This document shows positions 7,863 to 16,216 of a DNA stretch of 64,000 bases, piece by piece. This DNA is from a methane-oxidizing endosymbiont of Gigantopelta aegis. Lineage in GTDB: Bacteria > Pseudomonadota > Gammaproteobacteria > Methylococcales > Methylomonadaceae. The DNA lies in assembly GCF_016097405.1 (NCBI RefSeq), contig NZ_JAEHGD010000003.1, positions 1 through 64,000 on the forward strand, read 5' to 3'. The first letter of the stretch is position 1, and each line of letters begins with the position of its first letter. The notes under the pieces were generated by a model. It worked only from the letters and a program-made list of their open reading frames with translations. It did no database searches and was not told where the DNA came from. The position numbers and the translations under genes were made by a program.

Positions 7863-9752
7863 ATGTTGAATTTTAAAAACATAAGCTTAAGGCGCGGGAC
7901 GCGTGTGTTGTTTGAACGTGCAAATTTTACTATTCACCAAGGCCAGAAAGTGGGCTTGACGGGTGCTAATGGTACGGGAAAGTCCAGTCTGTTTGCCATG
8001 ATTTTAGGGCAATTAACGCCTGATGAAGGCGAACTGAGTATTCCTCCTAACTTGGAGATTGCACATGTAGCACAGGAAACACCGGCGTTGGAAACAAGCG
8101 CTATCGATTATGTCCTCGATGGTGACAGGGAGTTACGGCGTTTACAACAGGCATTGGCCGAAGCAGAACAGGCACATGATGGTTTGAAAGTCGCCGAGTT
8201 GCATGAAAAACTCAGTGTTATCGGCGGTTACAGCGCGACGGCGCGAGCATCTAGGCTATTGAATGGCTTAGGATTCAGTCCCGAACAGGAATCTCACTCT
8301 GTCAGCGCATTTTCAGGGGGCTGGCGGATGCGCCTGAATTTGGCGCAGGCCTTGATGTGTCGTTCCGATGTGTTATTACTGGATGAGCCGACCAATCATC
8401 TGGATTTAGATGCCGTTATTTGGTTGCAGGATTGGCTGTTACACTATCCGGGCACGTTACTGTTGATTTCGCATGATCGCGATTTTCTGGATGCGATTGC
8501 CGACCATATTTTACATATTGAACACCAGCAAATTACGTTGTACAGCGGTAACTATTCGGCCTTTGAAACCTTGCGGGCAGAAAAGTTAGCCCAGCAACAA
8601 TCGGCTTATGTGCGTCAGCAACGTGAAATTGCTCATATCCAAAGCTTTATCAATCGATTTAAAGCCAAGGCGACTAAGGCTAAACAAGCACAAAGTCGGG
8701 TCAAATCTTTAGAACGCATGACCCTAATCGCACAGGCGCATGTCGACTCTCCCTTCTCTTTTCAGTTTACAGCGCCGGGCCGTGCCCCCAATCCTCTGCT
8801 GAAATTGGAACGAGCCTCATTAGGTTACGATGGCAACATTATTCTGAAGGATATATCTTTCAGTTTATCGCCTGGTGATCGTATTGGCCTGCTTGGACCG
8901 AACGGCGCTGGAAAATCGACCTTGATTAAAGTGCTGGCCGGCCAAATGATGCCTTTAACGGGTCAGTTGCAAACAGCAGATGGCTTGCGGATTGGTTATT
9001 TTGCCCAGCATCAGCTCGAACAGCTGCATTTGGATGAAAGCCCGCTTTGGCATTTTCAGCACCTGGATAAACAGGCGACCGAGAAAGATTTACGCAATTT
9101 TCTCGGTGGCTTCGATTTTCGTGGTGATAAGGTCAATGATCCGGTTGGTCCGTTTTCTGGTGGTGAAAAAGCGCGGTTGGTGTTGGCGCTGTTGGTTTAC
9201 CAGAAACCAAATTTGTTATTGTTAGATGAGCCGACCAATCATTTGGATTTGGAAATGCGGCATGCGCTCATTATGGCATTGCAGGATTATGATGGCGCCA
9301 TGTTGATTGTTTCTCATGATCGACACATGTTGCGTTCGGTCACCGATCAGCTTTGGTTGGTGGCAAATGAAAAGGTCAAGCCTTTTGAGGGCGACCTAGA
9401 TGATTATCGGCAATGGCTGAGCGATCAAAAAAGGACCGAAAGCAACGAGAACATAACATCGGCTCCAACACCATCACGCAAAGATCAGCGCAAACAAGAG
9501 GCGTTGCGTCGGCAGCAATTAAAACCTTTGAACGATGCTTTGAAAAAAGCTGAGCAACAGCTTGAACACTATCAACAAAAACAAGCCGAGTTGGAACAAC
9601 GCTTAAGCGATCCTAGCCTTTACGAGGCTGAAAACAAACAACAACTAAAGCAGCTGTTAGCCGACAAACAGAGCATCGATCAGGCTTTGTCAAAGGCTGA
9701 AGAAAGTTGGATGAATGCGGCTGAACAACTGGAGTATGCTCAAAATGATTAA
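7863..9752 (+). CDS. yheS: ABC-F family ATPase, YheS type
   Basis: The 629-aa protein has two ABC domains: Walker A GANGTGKSS near residue 34 and GPNGAGKSTL in the second half; signature FSGGWRMRLNLAQAL and FSGGEKARLVLALL; Walker B LLLDEPTNHLDLD and LLLDEPTNHLDLE. The linker contains the ABC-F interdomain region (INRFKAKATKAKQAQSRVKS), and a Lys/Gln-rich coiled coil ends the protein. Phrases such as VSAFSGGWRMRLNLAQAL and AHVDSPFSFQF align closely with E. coli YheS (637 aa). ABC-F proteins bind the ribosomal E site and relieve stalled translation. There is no membrane segment. Its stop overlaps the start of the next gene. Confidence 0.95.
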   Translation: MLNFKNISLRRGTRVLFERANFTIHQGQKVGLTGANGTGKSSLFAMILGQLTPDEGELSIPPNLEIAHVAQETPALETSAIDYVLDGDRELRRLQQALAEAEQAHDGLKVAELHEKLSVIGGYSATARASRLLNGLGFSPEQESHSVSAFSGGWRMRLNLAQALMCRSDVLLLDEPTNHLDLDAVIWLQDWLLHYPGTLLLISHDRDFLDAIADHILHIEHQQITLYSGNYSAFETLRAEKLAQQQSAYVRQQREIAHIQSFINRFKAKATKAKQAQSRVKSLERMTLIAQAHVDSPFSFQFTAPGRAPNPLLKLERASLGYDGNIILKDISFSLSPGDRIGLLGPNGAGKSTLIKVLAGQMMPLTGQLQTADGLRIGYFAQHQLEQLHLDESPLWHFQHLDKQATEKDLRNFLGGFDFRGDKVNDPVGPFSGGEKARLVLALLVYQKPNLLLLDEPTNHLDLEMRHALIMALQDYDGAMLIVSHDRHMLRSVTDQLWLVANEKVKPFEGDLDDYRQWLSDQKRTESNENITSAPTPSRKDQRKQEALRRQQLKPLNDALKKAEQQLEHYQQKQAELEQRLSDPSLYEAENKQQLKQLLADKQSIDQALSKAEESWMNAAEQLEYAQND

Positions 9753-10257
9753 ACTGATAACCCTGTTTATCGAAATCTGTGCGTTTAAAAAAGGCCCGCA
9801 GGATGTCCCCGCCTCGCAAACCTTATTGTCGTTGCTGACATTTTTATATTTAGTGGTCAGTGCATTGATTTTGGCATTGAATATTCCAACCCATGAAGCC
9901 TTATTGCAGGCGTTGGTTGAAACCTTGTTGGTTTTGACATTTCCTTGGTTGATGTTGAGGATTGCACATAAACCGGAACGCTATCTGAAAACAGTTTCCG
10001 CCTTGTTGGGCAGCGATATTTTAATCAGTCTGTGCGCATTGCCGGCGCTGAGTTCGCTGTCGGTGCAAGTGACGCCGCTGGGATTTGCTGCGGTTATCAT
10101 TTTGATGTTGTGGAATTGGGCGGTAACCGGCCATATTTTCAAACATGCCCTATCCCAGCCTTTTCTATTTGGATTGGGCGTGGCTTTGTTGTATTTCCTG
10201 TTATCCTATCAGATTATCGGAATGTTATTCCCAGCCCCAGTCACTCCCGGAGGATAA
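9745..10257 (+). CDS. Integral membrane protein of unknown function
   Basis: ATG 9745 overlaps the ABC-F stop by 8 bp (ATGATTAA), which favours this start over in-frame upstream ATGs at 9715 and 9736. The 170-aa product starts with a short amphipathic part (ITLFIEICAFKKGPQDVPAS) and then has about four hydrophobic helices, with no charged catalytic motif. The KKGPQDVP phrase next to the first helix is reminiscent of Yip1/DUF-type membrane proteins, but I do not recognise a family. It is in a row with yheS, uspA and cobU and is probably cotranscribed. Confidence 0.7.
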   Translation: MIKLITLFIEICAFKKGPQDVPASQTLLSLLTFLYLVVSALILALNIPTHEALLQALVETLLVLTFPWLMLRIAHKPERYLKTVSALLGSDILISLCALPALSSLSVQVTPLGFAAVIILMLWNWAVTGHIFKHALSQPFLFGLGVALLYFLLSYQIIGMLFPAPVTPGG

Positions 10258-10259
10258 TC

Positions 10260-10703
10260 ATGCAACTGTATCAACATATTCTATTGGCCGCCGATTTTTC
10301 AGAACATGGTAAAACGGTCAGCGCCAAAGCGAAACAATTGGCCGAACAAAACCAGGCACGCTTGAGTCTGATTCATGTGGTTGATTATCTGCCGATTACC
10401 GATGTCACCTATGGCCCGATTATTCCATTTGATGTTGATTTGACCGAAGAATTGGTTGCCATTGCCGAGCAACGTTTGGCCGACCTGGGACAAGAATTGG
10501 ATGTGGATAAAGAACGACAATGGTTGGAAGTTGGCAGTCCGAAACTCGAAATTGTCCGTATGGCCGAAGAAAATGATGTCGATCTGATTGTGTTGGGGTC
10601 ACACGGTCGCGGTGGCTTGGCCGTGTTGTTGGGCTCGACTGCAGACGGTGTTTTGCATCATGCTAAATGTGATGTGTTGGCCGTGCGTCTGAAAGATGAT
10701 TGA
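10260..10703 (+). CDS. Universal stress protein UspA family
   Basis: ATG 10260 follows GGAGG at 10248-10252 by 7 bases, so it is the translation start. The 147-aa single-domain protein begins YQHILLAADFSEHGKTVSAKA and ends with the ATP-binding GSHGRGG loop (VLGSHGRGGLAVLLGSTADG) and VLHHAKCDVLAVRL, the classical UspA fold with a nucleotide-binding G-x2-G-x9-G-S/T pattern. It is soluble and probably dimeric, and linked to stress survival in known members. The last 8 bp overlap cobU, suggesting translational coupling. Confidence 0.92.
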   Translation: MQLYQHILLAADFSEHGKTVSAKAKQLAEQNQARLSLIHVVDYLPITDVTYGPIIPFDVDLTEELVAIAEQRLADLGQELDVDKERQWLEVGSPKLEIVRMAEENDVDLIVLGSHGRGGLAVLLGSTADGVLHHAKCDVLAVRLKDD

Positions 10704-11220
10704 ACTGGTACTCGGCGGCGCCCGTTCCGGGAAAAGCCGGTATGCGGAAAAGCAGGCGCAAGAAACCGATAAGCCGGTACTTTATATCGCTACGGCCGAA
10801 GCGCGTGATGCTGAAATGCAGGCCCGCATTGCACGTCACCGACAAGACCGGCCAGGCCATTGGCAAACCTTAGAAGAGCCCGTTGCTTTAGGGCAAGCCA
10901 TCGCCCGACATGATAACGCCGAGCAATGCATTCTGGTTGATTGTTTGACCTTGTGGTTGAGCAATATTTTGTTTGACCGGGAAGGTAAACTCACAGAATC
11001 GCGCCTGCAGCAGGAAAAAGCCGAACTGCTGGCGGCCTTGTCCGCCTCGAATGGTGATATCATTCTGGTCAGTAATGAGGTGGGGCAAGGTGTTGTTCCG
11101 ATTGAGAAAACAACCCGCCGTTTTGTTGATGAAGCCGGTTTCCTGCATCAGGACATTGCTCGCATCAGTGCCAAAGTGACATTGATTTGCGCGGGACTGC
11201 CACTAAGCCTGAAAGGATAA
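10696..11220 (+). CDS. cobU: Adenosylcobinamide kinase / adenosylcobinamide-phosphate guanylyltransferase
   Basis: CobU/CobP phosphorylates adenosylcobinamide and transfers GMP to give AdoCbi-GDP. The 174-aa length fits the family. The P-loop GGARSGKS is at residues 7-14; VLYIATAEARDAEMQARIARH carries the family His used for GMP attachment; VDCLTLWLSNILF and SNEVGQGVVP follow as expected. It starts inside the end of uspA and its TAA overlaps the cobT ATG, so uspA-cobU-cobT form a tightly coupled unit feeding nucleotide-loop assembly. Confidence 0.95.
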   Translation: MIELVLGGARSGKSRYAEKQAQETDKPVLYIATAEARDAEMQARIARHRQDRPGHWQTLEEPVALGQAIARHDNAEQCILVDCLTLWLSNILFDREGKLTESRLQQEKAELLAALSASNGDIILVSNEVGQGVVPIEKTTRRFVDEAGFLHQDIARISAKVTLICAGLPLSLKG

Positions 11221-12266
11221 TGATGCTGGACTGGCTTGAGCAAACGATAAGTCCTCCGGATGCCTCTGTTCGGGAACGGGCGCTGGCACATCAGGCACAA
11301 TTGACAAAACCTGCTGGTGCGTTGGGGCGGCTGGAGCACGTTGCCGTTCAGCTGGCCGCCATGCAGGGATGCTTGCGGCCTGAAATCAATCGCATTCATG
11401 TCAGTCTGTTCGCAGGGGATCACGGCATTGCTGCCGAAGGTGTTTCTGCCTTTCCGCAGCAGGTTACCGTTCAGATGGTTAAAAATTTTATCGATGGTGG
11501 CGCGGCGGCCAGCGTGTTGAGTGGGTTCCTCAATGCCACGCTTGAGGTTATCGACACCGGTATGGCAACCCCTGTGGACGATAAGCGTATCATCGCTGCA
11601 TCAGCGGGCAGAGGTACGGCTAATTTTTTGCATCAGGCTGCGATGAATCTACAGCAATTGAAACAATCACTCGATACCGGCCGCGCCGCCGCGTTGCGCG
11701 CAAAGCAATCGCGTAGTGATTTATTCATCGGTGGTGAAATGGGGATTGCTAATACGACCTCGGCGACAGCATTGTCCTGTGCGTTGCTATCGTGTGATAC
11801 GACACAGTTGACCGGTGCGGGAACCGGCTTGAATACGGCACAAATTCAGCATAAGGCGGCGTTGATTGAACAGGCTTTGATACACCATCGAGCGATGTTA
11901 CATTCCCCCTTGAACATCCTGCAAACCGTAGGCGGGTTTGAAATTGCTGCGCTAACGGGGGCATATATTTCGGCAGCAAGCTGGCAATTACCGGTTCTGG
12001 TCGATGGCTTTATTTGCACAGTTGCGGCATTGTTAGCTATCCATATCAATCCTGGTGTTAAGGCGTGGTTGTTGTTTTCCCATTGTTCGGACGAGCAAGG
12101 GCATCGTTACCTGCTTAAGGTATTAAATGTTAAAGCCTTATTAAATCTTAATATGCGATTGGGTGAAGCTAGCGGTGCTTTAAGCGCAGTCCCGCTGCTG
12201 CAAATGGCTTGTCAGTTGCATAATAATATGGCAACGTTTGCCGATGCAGGTATTAGTACCGAATAA
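11220..12266 (+). CDS. cobT: Nicotinate-nucleotide--dimethylbenzimidazole phosphoribosyltransferase
   Basis: CobT activates DMB to alpha-ribazole phosphate using nicotinate mononucleotide. The start is ATG 11220 (TAATG overlap with cobU) or ATG 11223. The 348-aa product has TKPAGALGRLE, SLFAGDHGIAAEGVSAFP, FIGGEMGIANTTSA and LTGAGTGLN, all hallmark blocks of the family. Together with bluB downstream, which supplies DMB, and cobS, it completes the lower ligand of cobalamin. A structured intergenic repeat follows the stop. Confidence 0.95.
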   Translation: MMLDWLEQTISPPDASVRERALAHQAQLTKPAGALGRLEHVAVQLAAMQGCLRPEINRIHVSLFAGDHGIAAEGVSAFPQQVTVQMVKNFIDGGAAASVLSGFLNATLEVIDTGMATPVDDKRIIAASAGRGTANFLHQAAMNLQQLKQSLDTGRAAALRAKQSRSDLFIGGEMGIANTTSATALSCALLSCDTTQLTGAGTGLNTAQIQHKAALIEQALIHHRAMLHSPLNILQTVGGFEIAALTGAYISAASWQLPVLVDGFICTVAALLAIHINPGVKAWLLFSHCSDEQGHRYLLKVLNVKALLNLNMRLGEASGALSAVPLLQMACQLHNNMATFADAGISTE

Positions 12267-12365
12267 ATCCAGCACCTCGCTCTGAAGGGCAAGGTTTTCT
12301 TTAGGAAAATAGTGCTCCTTTGCATCCTCGCCGTTAATGGCGAGGTATTATGAGGTGCTGGATAA
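12267..12365. repeat. Structured intergenic element with terminal inverted repeats
   Basis: ATCCAGCACCTC just after the cobT stop is mirrored by GAGGTGCTGGAT near 12353-12364, enclosing about 100 bp. Two smaller hairpins lie inside: TTTTCTTTAGGAAAA and CCTCGCCGTTAATGGCGAGG (a 9-bp stem). The nested design suits a MITE/REP-like element or the end hairpins of an IS200/IS605-type element. It could also act as a transcription attenuator between cobT and the TM2 gene. There is no T-run after the outer stem. Confidence 0.5.
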
Positions 12366-12398
12366 AGTTTCATCAATCAACATAACAAAAGAAAAATT

Positions 12399-12815
12399 AT
12401 GATTGGACATATTGAAAGTTATAACGAAGACACACAAACCGGTGTGATTAAACACGAGGATAAATACTACGAATTTCATATTGAACAATGGAATAATGCC
12501 TCTCCGCCACAAGCCGGTGACGATGTCGATTTTGACGAAGAAGATGGTGTTGTTACCGAGGTAGAACCTGTCAGCGCGTATTTAAAATCAGCCCTGCAGC
12601 CCGTTAAAAAACGTTGGATTGCAGCCACTCTGGGCTTATTGTTTGGCGCTTTAGGGATGCATCGCTTTTATCTTGGTTTTTACAATATCGGTGTGCTGCA
12701 AATTCTGGTGACATATCTCAGTGGCGGCTATGGTGTGATGTGGGGCTTTATCGAAGCGATTCTGATTATCACCGGCCATATCTATAAAGACGCTAAAGGG
12801 CGTCCTTTGAAATAA
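12399..12815 (+). CDS. TM2-domain membrane protein with N-terminal OB-like domain
   Basis: The 138-aa product has an acidic N-terminal domain (about 1-60) reading MIGHIESYNEDTQTGVIKHE and VDFDEEDGVVTEVEP, a cold-shock/OB-like pattern without clear RNA-binding aromatics. A TM2 domain follows (about 68-130): RWIAATLGLLFGALGMHRFYL, then a second helix and a short basic tail. TM2 proteins are small inner-membrane proteins of unclear role. It lies inside the cobalamin cluster, just before cobS, but nothing in it suggests a cobalamin function. Confidence 0.75.
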   Translation: MIGHIESYNEDTQTGVIKHEDKYYEFHIEQWNNASPPQAGDDVDFDEEDGVVTEVEPVSAYLKSALQPVKKRWIAATLGLLFGALGMHRFYLGFYNIGVLQILVTYLSGGYGVMWGFIEAILIITGHIYKDAKGRPLK

Positions 12816-12819
12816 GGTG

Positions 12820-13548
12820 ATGCGAAACGCATTACTGTTAGCTGTACAATTTTTAACCCGCATTCCAGTACCGATGCAAATTCAGGTCAGCCCGCGGCAG
12901 TTAGGGTATTCGGTGTTGTTTTATCCTTTGGTGGGTGGTTTGATTGGTGGGGGGCTTTATTTGCTTGGGTCGCTTTTGGCAGCACAGCCGCCGCAGCTGG
13001 GCGCGGCACTTATTTTAGCTATCTGGGTGTTTTTATCGGGTGGCTTACATCTTGATGGTTTGGCCGATTGTGCCGATGCCTGGGTTGGTGGTACTGGCAA
13101 TCGTGAAAAAACGTTAGCCATCATGAAAGATCCGGCAGCCGGAACCGTAGCGGTTATCGTCCTGGTTTTAGTGTTGCTGTTGAAGTGGGTTGGGTTGAGT
13201 GTGTTGATTACCGAACAACGGCTTGACAGCTTGTTCTGGATACCGGTTTTAGGGCGTAGCAGCCTGTTGTTGCTGATGATGACGACGCCGTATATTCGGA
13301 AAAATGGCCTGGGTGAACAATTGGTTGAGAATTTGCCGGTTTCTGCGGCGAAGGTCATTTTGGGTTTGGTTCTAGCAATTGTGTGGGTGGTATTAGGTTT
13401 CATTCCTGTGCTCGCAGCCTTAAGCTGTTTGTTTCTGATTCGACGGGTGGCGTTGCATCGTCTTGCGGGTATGACCGGGGATGTTTATGGTGCCAGCGTT
13501 GAACTGGTTGAACTGGTTGCTTTGTTGAGTTTGGCGTTATATGTCTGA
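12820..13548 (+). CDS. cobS: Adenosylcobinamide-GDP ribazoletransferase (cobalamin synthase)
   Basis: CobS is the integral membrane enzyme that joins AdoCbi-GDP with alpha-ribazole (phosphate). The 242-aa hydrophobic protein begins LLLAVQFLTRIPVP and contains the family block GGLHLDGLADCADAWVGG (metal-binding Asp-rich) followed by REKTLAIMKDPAAGTVAV. Six or so membrane helices are present. The start is ATG 12820; an adjacent in-frame GTG at 12817 is possible. The last 8 bp overlap bluB. Confidence 0.93.
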   Translation: MRNALLLAVQFLTRIPVPMQIQVSPRQLGYSVLFYPLVGGLIGGGLYLLGSLLAAQPPQLGAALILAIWVFLSGGLHLDGLADCADAWVGGTGNREKTLAIMKDPAAGTVAVIVLVLVLLLKWVGLSVLITEQRLDSLFWIPVLGRSSLLLLMMTTPYIRKNGLGEQLVENLPVSAAKVILGLVLAIVWVVLGFIPVLAALSCLFLIRRVALHRLAGMTGDVYGASVELVELVALLSLALYV

Positions 13549-14191
13549 GCATCGTTTCAGCGAGGCCGAAATTCAGGCGGTTTATCGTGCCATTGGAGAA
13601 CGCCGTGATATGCGGCATTTTCTGTCGACGCCCGTTGATCCTGACATGCTGCGACGCTTACTGCAGGCAGCAAACCAAGCCGGCAGCGTCGGCTTGATGC
13701 AGCCCTGGCGTTTTATTCGTATTAGCAAACAACCATTGCGACACGCTATTCATGCGCTGGTGGATCAAGAAAGGCGACTGACAGCTAAAGCCTTGGGCGA
13801 ACGTGAAGATGAATTTATGCGGCTGAAGGTTGAAGGAATCCTGGAATGTGGGGAATTGTTGGTAGTGGCATTGGCGGACAAGCGGGAGCGGCATATTTTT
13901 GGGCGCCGTACAATGCCGGATATGGACTTGGCTTCAGTGGCCTGTGCCATACAGAATATGTGGCTGGCCGCACGCGCCGAAGGCTTAGGTATGGGCTGGG
14001 TGTCTTTGTTTGATCCTGAAGCATTGGCTCAGTTGTTGAAAATGCCGATGGGCAGTCAGCCAGTCGCTATTTTGTGTTTGGGACATGTCAAAACTTTTTA
14101 TAAGCGGCCGATGCTCGAAATAGAGCAATGGGCGAGTTCTCAGCCGCTGGAAAACCTAGTATCGGAAAATAGCTGGCCGACACAGGAGTGA
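13541..14191 (+). CDS. bluB: 5,6-dimethylbenzimidazole synthase
   Basis: BluB destroys reduced FMN with O2 to release DMB, the lower base of cobalamin. The 216-aa protein belongs to the nitroreductase-like fold: RRDMRHFLSTPVDPDMLRRL at the N-terminus, VGLMQPWRF (FMN/phosphate site), TMPDMDLASVACAIQNMWLA and GLGMGWVSLFDP in the BluB-specific C-terminal half. It overlaps the end of cobS. Because the reaction needs O2, the host is inferred to be aerobic or microaerobic and able to make its own DMB. Confidence 0.93.
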   Translation: MSEHRFSEAEIQAVYRAIGERRDMRHFLSTPVDPDMLRRLLQAANQAGSVGLMQPWRFIRISKQPLRHAIHALVDQERRLTAKALGEREDEFMRLKVEGILECGELLVVALADKRERHIFGRRTMPDMDLASVACAIQNMWLAARAEGLGMGWVSLFDPEALAQLLKMPMGSQPVAILCLGHVKTFYKRPMLEIEQWASSQPLENLVSENSWPTQE

Positions 14192-14270
14192 AGTTTCCAC
14201 AAGCGGAAGTCTTTATAGTAGAATCATCGGTCTTGATCTTGTCATCATTAACGCATACCGAGGAGAAAAA

Positions 14271-14798
14271 ATGAAAGCTTGTGAATCCTGTTCCGATCGT
14301 GTCCATATTGGGTGTAATCATAAAAAAATGCCGGTTTTGGCGCGTGCGCTGGGCTTGGTATTGATTTATCTGCCTATTTTGACGCTGCCTTTCGTTTTTC
14401 TCAGTGCTTATATGACTTATTTCAGTTTAAAGTTGTGTGGCGCGCAAGATGTGAAAAAATTAAAAGACTTTCTGCCAGATCGTGCGAGTCATCGCTATGA
14501 TTTGAAAAGCCAGGTTACTATGGATGGCTCGTTTAGTTTGAGTCTGGCGCAATCTAAACTGTATTGGATTATAAATTGCACCTGGTATTGTCCGGTCAGT
14601 GTCGGCTTGTTTGAATGGCATGCCTATATGGTGAAAGTGGTTGAAAATTGGTGGTGTCCGTTTAACCATTCACGTAAAAATCAATACACAGACGGTGCAA
14701 TCGACCAATCTTTCTGGCATATTTATCCAGAAGATAAAGCAAAATTACACGAAGAAGACAAAAATAACCCTATTTTTACCGAAACGCCGGAAAAATAA
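14271..14798 (+). CDS. Membrane protein of unknown function, Cys-rich N-terminus
   Basis: ATG 14271 is preceded by GAGGAG. The 175-aa product opens with a small Cys cluster (CESCSDRVHIGCNH), has one long or two short membrane helices at about residues 24-52 (ALGLVLIYLPILTLPFVFLSAY), and a Trp/Cys-rich second half (WIINCTWYCPVSVGLFEWH, VENWWCPFNHSRK). The Cys/His pairs could bind a metal, but no family is recognised. It stands alone between bluB and a terminator-like hairpin. Confidence 0.6.
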   Translation: MKACESCSDRVHIGCNHKKMPVLARALGLVLIYLPILTLPFVFLSAYMTYFSLKLCGAQDVKKLKDFLPDRASHRYDLKSQVTMDGSFSLSLAQSKLYWIINCTWYCPVSVGLFEWHAYMVKVVENWWCPFNHSRKNQYTDGAIDQSFWHIYPEDKAKLHEEDKNNPIFTETPEK

Positions 14799-14813
14799 GC
14801 CGGTTTAGTCGTT

Positions 14814-14834
14814 CCGGCGTCGTTTTGACGCCGG
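14814..14834 (+). terminator. Hairpin with perfect 8-bp stem, possible terminator
   Basis: CCGGCGTC (14814-14821), loop GTTTT, GACGCCGG (14827-14834). It lies 16 bp after the stop at 14798. The following bases are TCAAATTT rather than a pure T-run, so termination may be weak or factor-assisted. Confidence 0.5.
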
Positions 14835-14878
14835 TCAAATTTCCATGCAAACTGCATGCATCTTTTATCAATTTAGGC

Positions 14879-14900
14879 TAGAATAGCGCCCCCGTAATCG
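14879..14900 (+). promoter_or_regulatory. Candidate dusB-fis promoter with GC-rich discriminator
   Basis: A -10-like TAGAAT at 14879-14884 is followed by AGCGCCCCCG, a GC-rich discriminator. It is positioned 30 bp upstream of the dusB ATG. In enteric bacteria the dusB-fis promoter is stringently controlled through such a discriminator. No convincing -35 box is seen. Confidence 0.4.
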
Positions 14901-14914
14901 TTTTGGCCGTGTGC

Positions 14915-15883
14915 ATGCAAATAGGTCCCTACACTTTAAGTAACCCCTATATTCTGGCGCCTATGGCGGGTATTAGCGATCGGCCGTTCAGAATTCTATG
15001 TAAGCAGTATGGCGCGGCGTTGGCATTTAGCGAAATGGTTGCCTCGCAGCCACATTTGCAAAAACATCGTCGTACCCTGCAAAAAACAGATTATCAGGAT
15101 GAGCCTGGTTTGCGCGCAGTACAGATTTTAGGAACAGAACCTGAACAAATGGCGCATGCGGCTAAAGGCAATGTCGAACGTGGCGCACAGATTATCGATA
15201 TCAACATGGGGTGTCCTGCCAAAAAGGTTTGTTCGGTAGCGGCAGGCTCTGCCTTGATGCGCGATGAAAGACGGGTCGATGCTATCTTATCGGCTGTTGT
15301 CAAAGCGGTTGATGTACCCGTCACCTTGAAAATACGTACTGGCTGGGATAAGCAGCACAAAAATGCACTGAATATCGCCAAAATTGCAGAACAAAATGGT
15401 ATTGCAGCATTGACCATACATGGTCGTACGCGTGCTTGTAAATTCAGTGGCCAGGCCGAATATGACACAATAAAGCAGGTGAAGAAGGCCGTTAGTCTGC
15501 CAATTATCGCCAATGGCGATATCGATTCGCCGCAAAAAGCCGCCTTTGTTAAAGCCTATACCGGCGCCGATGCGATCATGATTGGTCGGGCGGCTCAAGG
15601 GCGGCCGTGGCTATTTGCGCAATTGTCACAGACACATTTTGATCGACCTGATTTAAATGAAATTCAGCAGGTGTTAAATACGCATCTTGAAAGCCTATAC
15701 AGCTTTTATGGTAATATCGGGGGCGTACGGATTGCGCGTAAACACATCGGCTGGTATTTTCAACACTTAGGATGTCTTCCCGCTGCCTGGAAAAAGCAAA
15801 TCAATCAGGTGCAACAACCCGACCAGCAATTACATTTGGTGAATCAATCTTTTAACTTTTTCAGTCAACAAAGCCCGGTATAA
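14915..15883 (+). CDS. dusB: tRNA-dihydrouridine synthase B
   Basis: FMN-dependent reduction of uridine in tRNA. ATG 14915 gives MQIGPYTLSNPYILAPMAGI, matching the usual DusB N-terminus, so the in-frame TTG at 14903 is not needed. The 322-aa protein contains SDRPFRILC, the catalytic-Cys block MGCPAKKVCSVAAGSALM, TLKIRTGWD, LTIHGRTR and the phosphate-binding GADAIMIGRAAQGRPW. It is followed directly (2 bp) by fis, the standard gammaproteobacterial dusB-fis pair. Confidence 0.96.
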   Translation: MQIGPYTLSNPYILAPMAGISDRPFRILCKQYGAALAFSEMVASQPHLQKHRRTLQKTDYQDEPGLRAVQILGTEPEQMAHAAKGNVERGAQIIDINMGCPAKKVCSVAAGSALMRDERRVDAILSAVVKAVDVPVTLKIRTGWDKQHKNALNIAKIAEQNGIAALTIHGRTRACKFSGQAEYDTIKQVKKAVSLPIIANGDIDSPQKAAFVKAYTGADAIMIGRAAQGRPWLFAQLSQTHFDRPDLNEIQQVLNTHLESLYSFYGNIGGVRIARKHIGWYFQHLGCLPAAWKKQINQVQQPDQQLHLVNQSFNFFSQQSPV

Positions 15884-15885
15884 CA

Positions 15886-16170
15886 ATGGACGCATTTTCT
15901 ACCGATCAATATCGCTCTGATCCAAATCAAGACGGCAATAACGAGCCACCTTTGTCGGTGCATGTCCGCTATGCGATCGAAAGCTATTTTGAGCAACTCG
16001 ACAATCAAGACTCATCTGGCTTGTATGCCTTGGTTATGGCCGAAGTGGAAAAACCGCTGTTGGAAGCGACTCTGAAACACGTCAATTACAACCAGACCCG
16101 AACGGCAAAAATTCTTGGCTTAAGTCGCAGTACGCTGCGCAAAAAAATGGCATTTTACAATATTCGGTAA
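15886..16170 (+). CDS. fis: DNA-binding protein Fis
   Basis: The 94-aa nucleoid-associated protein has a C-terminal helix-turn-helix ([20 protein letters not shown]) and a central region [20 protein letters not shown] forming the dimer helices. Length and layout match Fis (E. coli 98 aa), and its place after dusB confirms it. In relatives Fis shapes the nucleoid and activates rRNA/tRNA promoters in fast growth. It is most likely translated from the dusB transcript. Confidence 0.95.
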   Translation: MDAFSTDQYRSDPNQDGNNEPPLSVHVRYAIESYFEQLDNQDSSGLYALVMAEVEKPLLEATLKHVNYNQTRTAKILGLSRSTLRKKMAFYNIR

Positions 16171-16216
16171 TTGTTGTTGTGTACAGCATTGCTGTTTCAT
16201 CTTTTTAGAGGTTTAT

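Noticed and set aside
10696-14191. Cobalamin riboswitch in front of the cob genes
   Set aside because: cobU starts inside uspA and there is no leader of riboswitch length with a B12-box-like sequence upstream of the cluster in the part I read.
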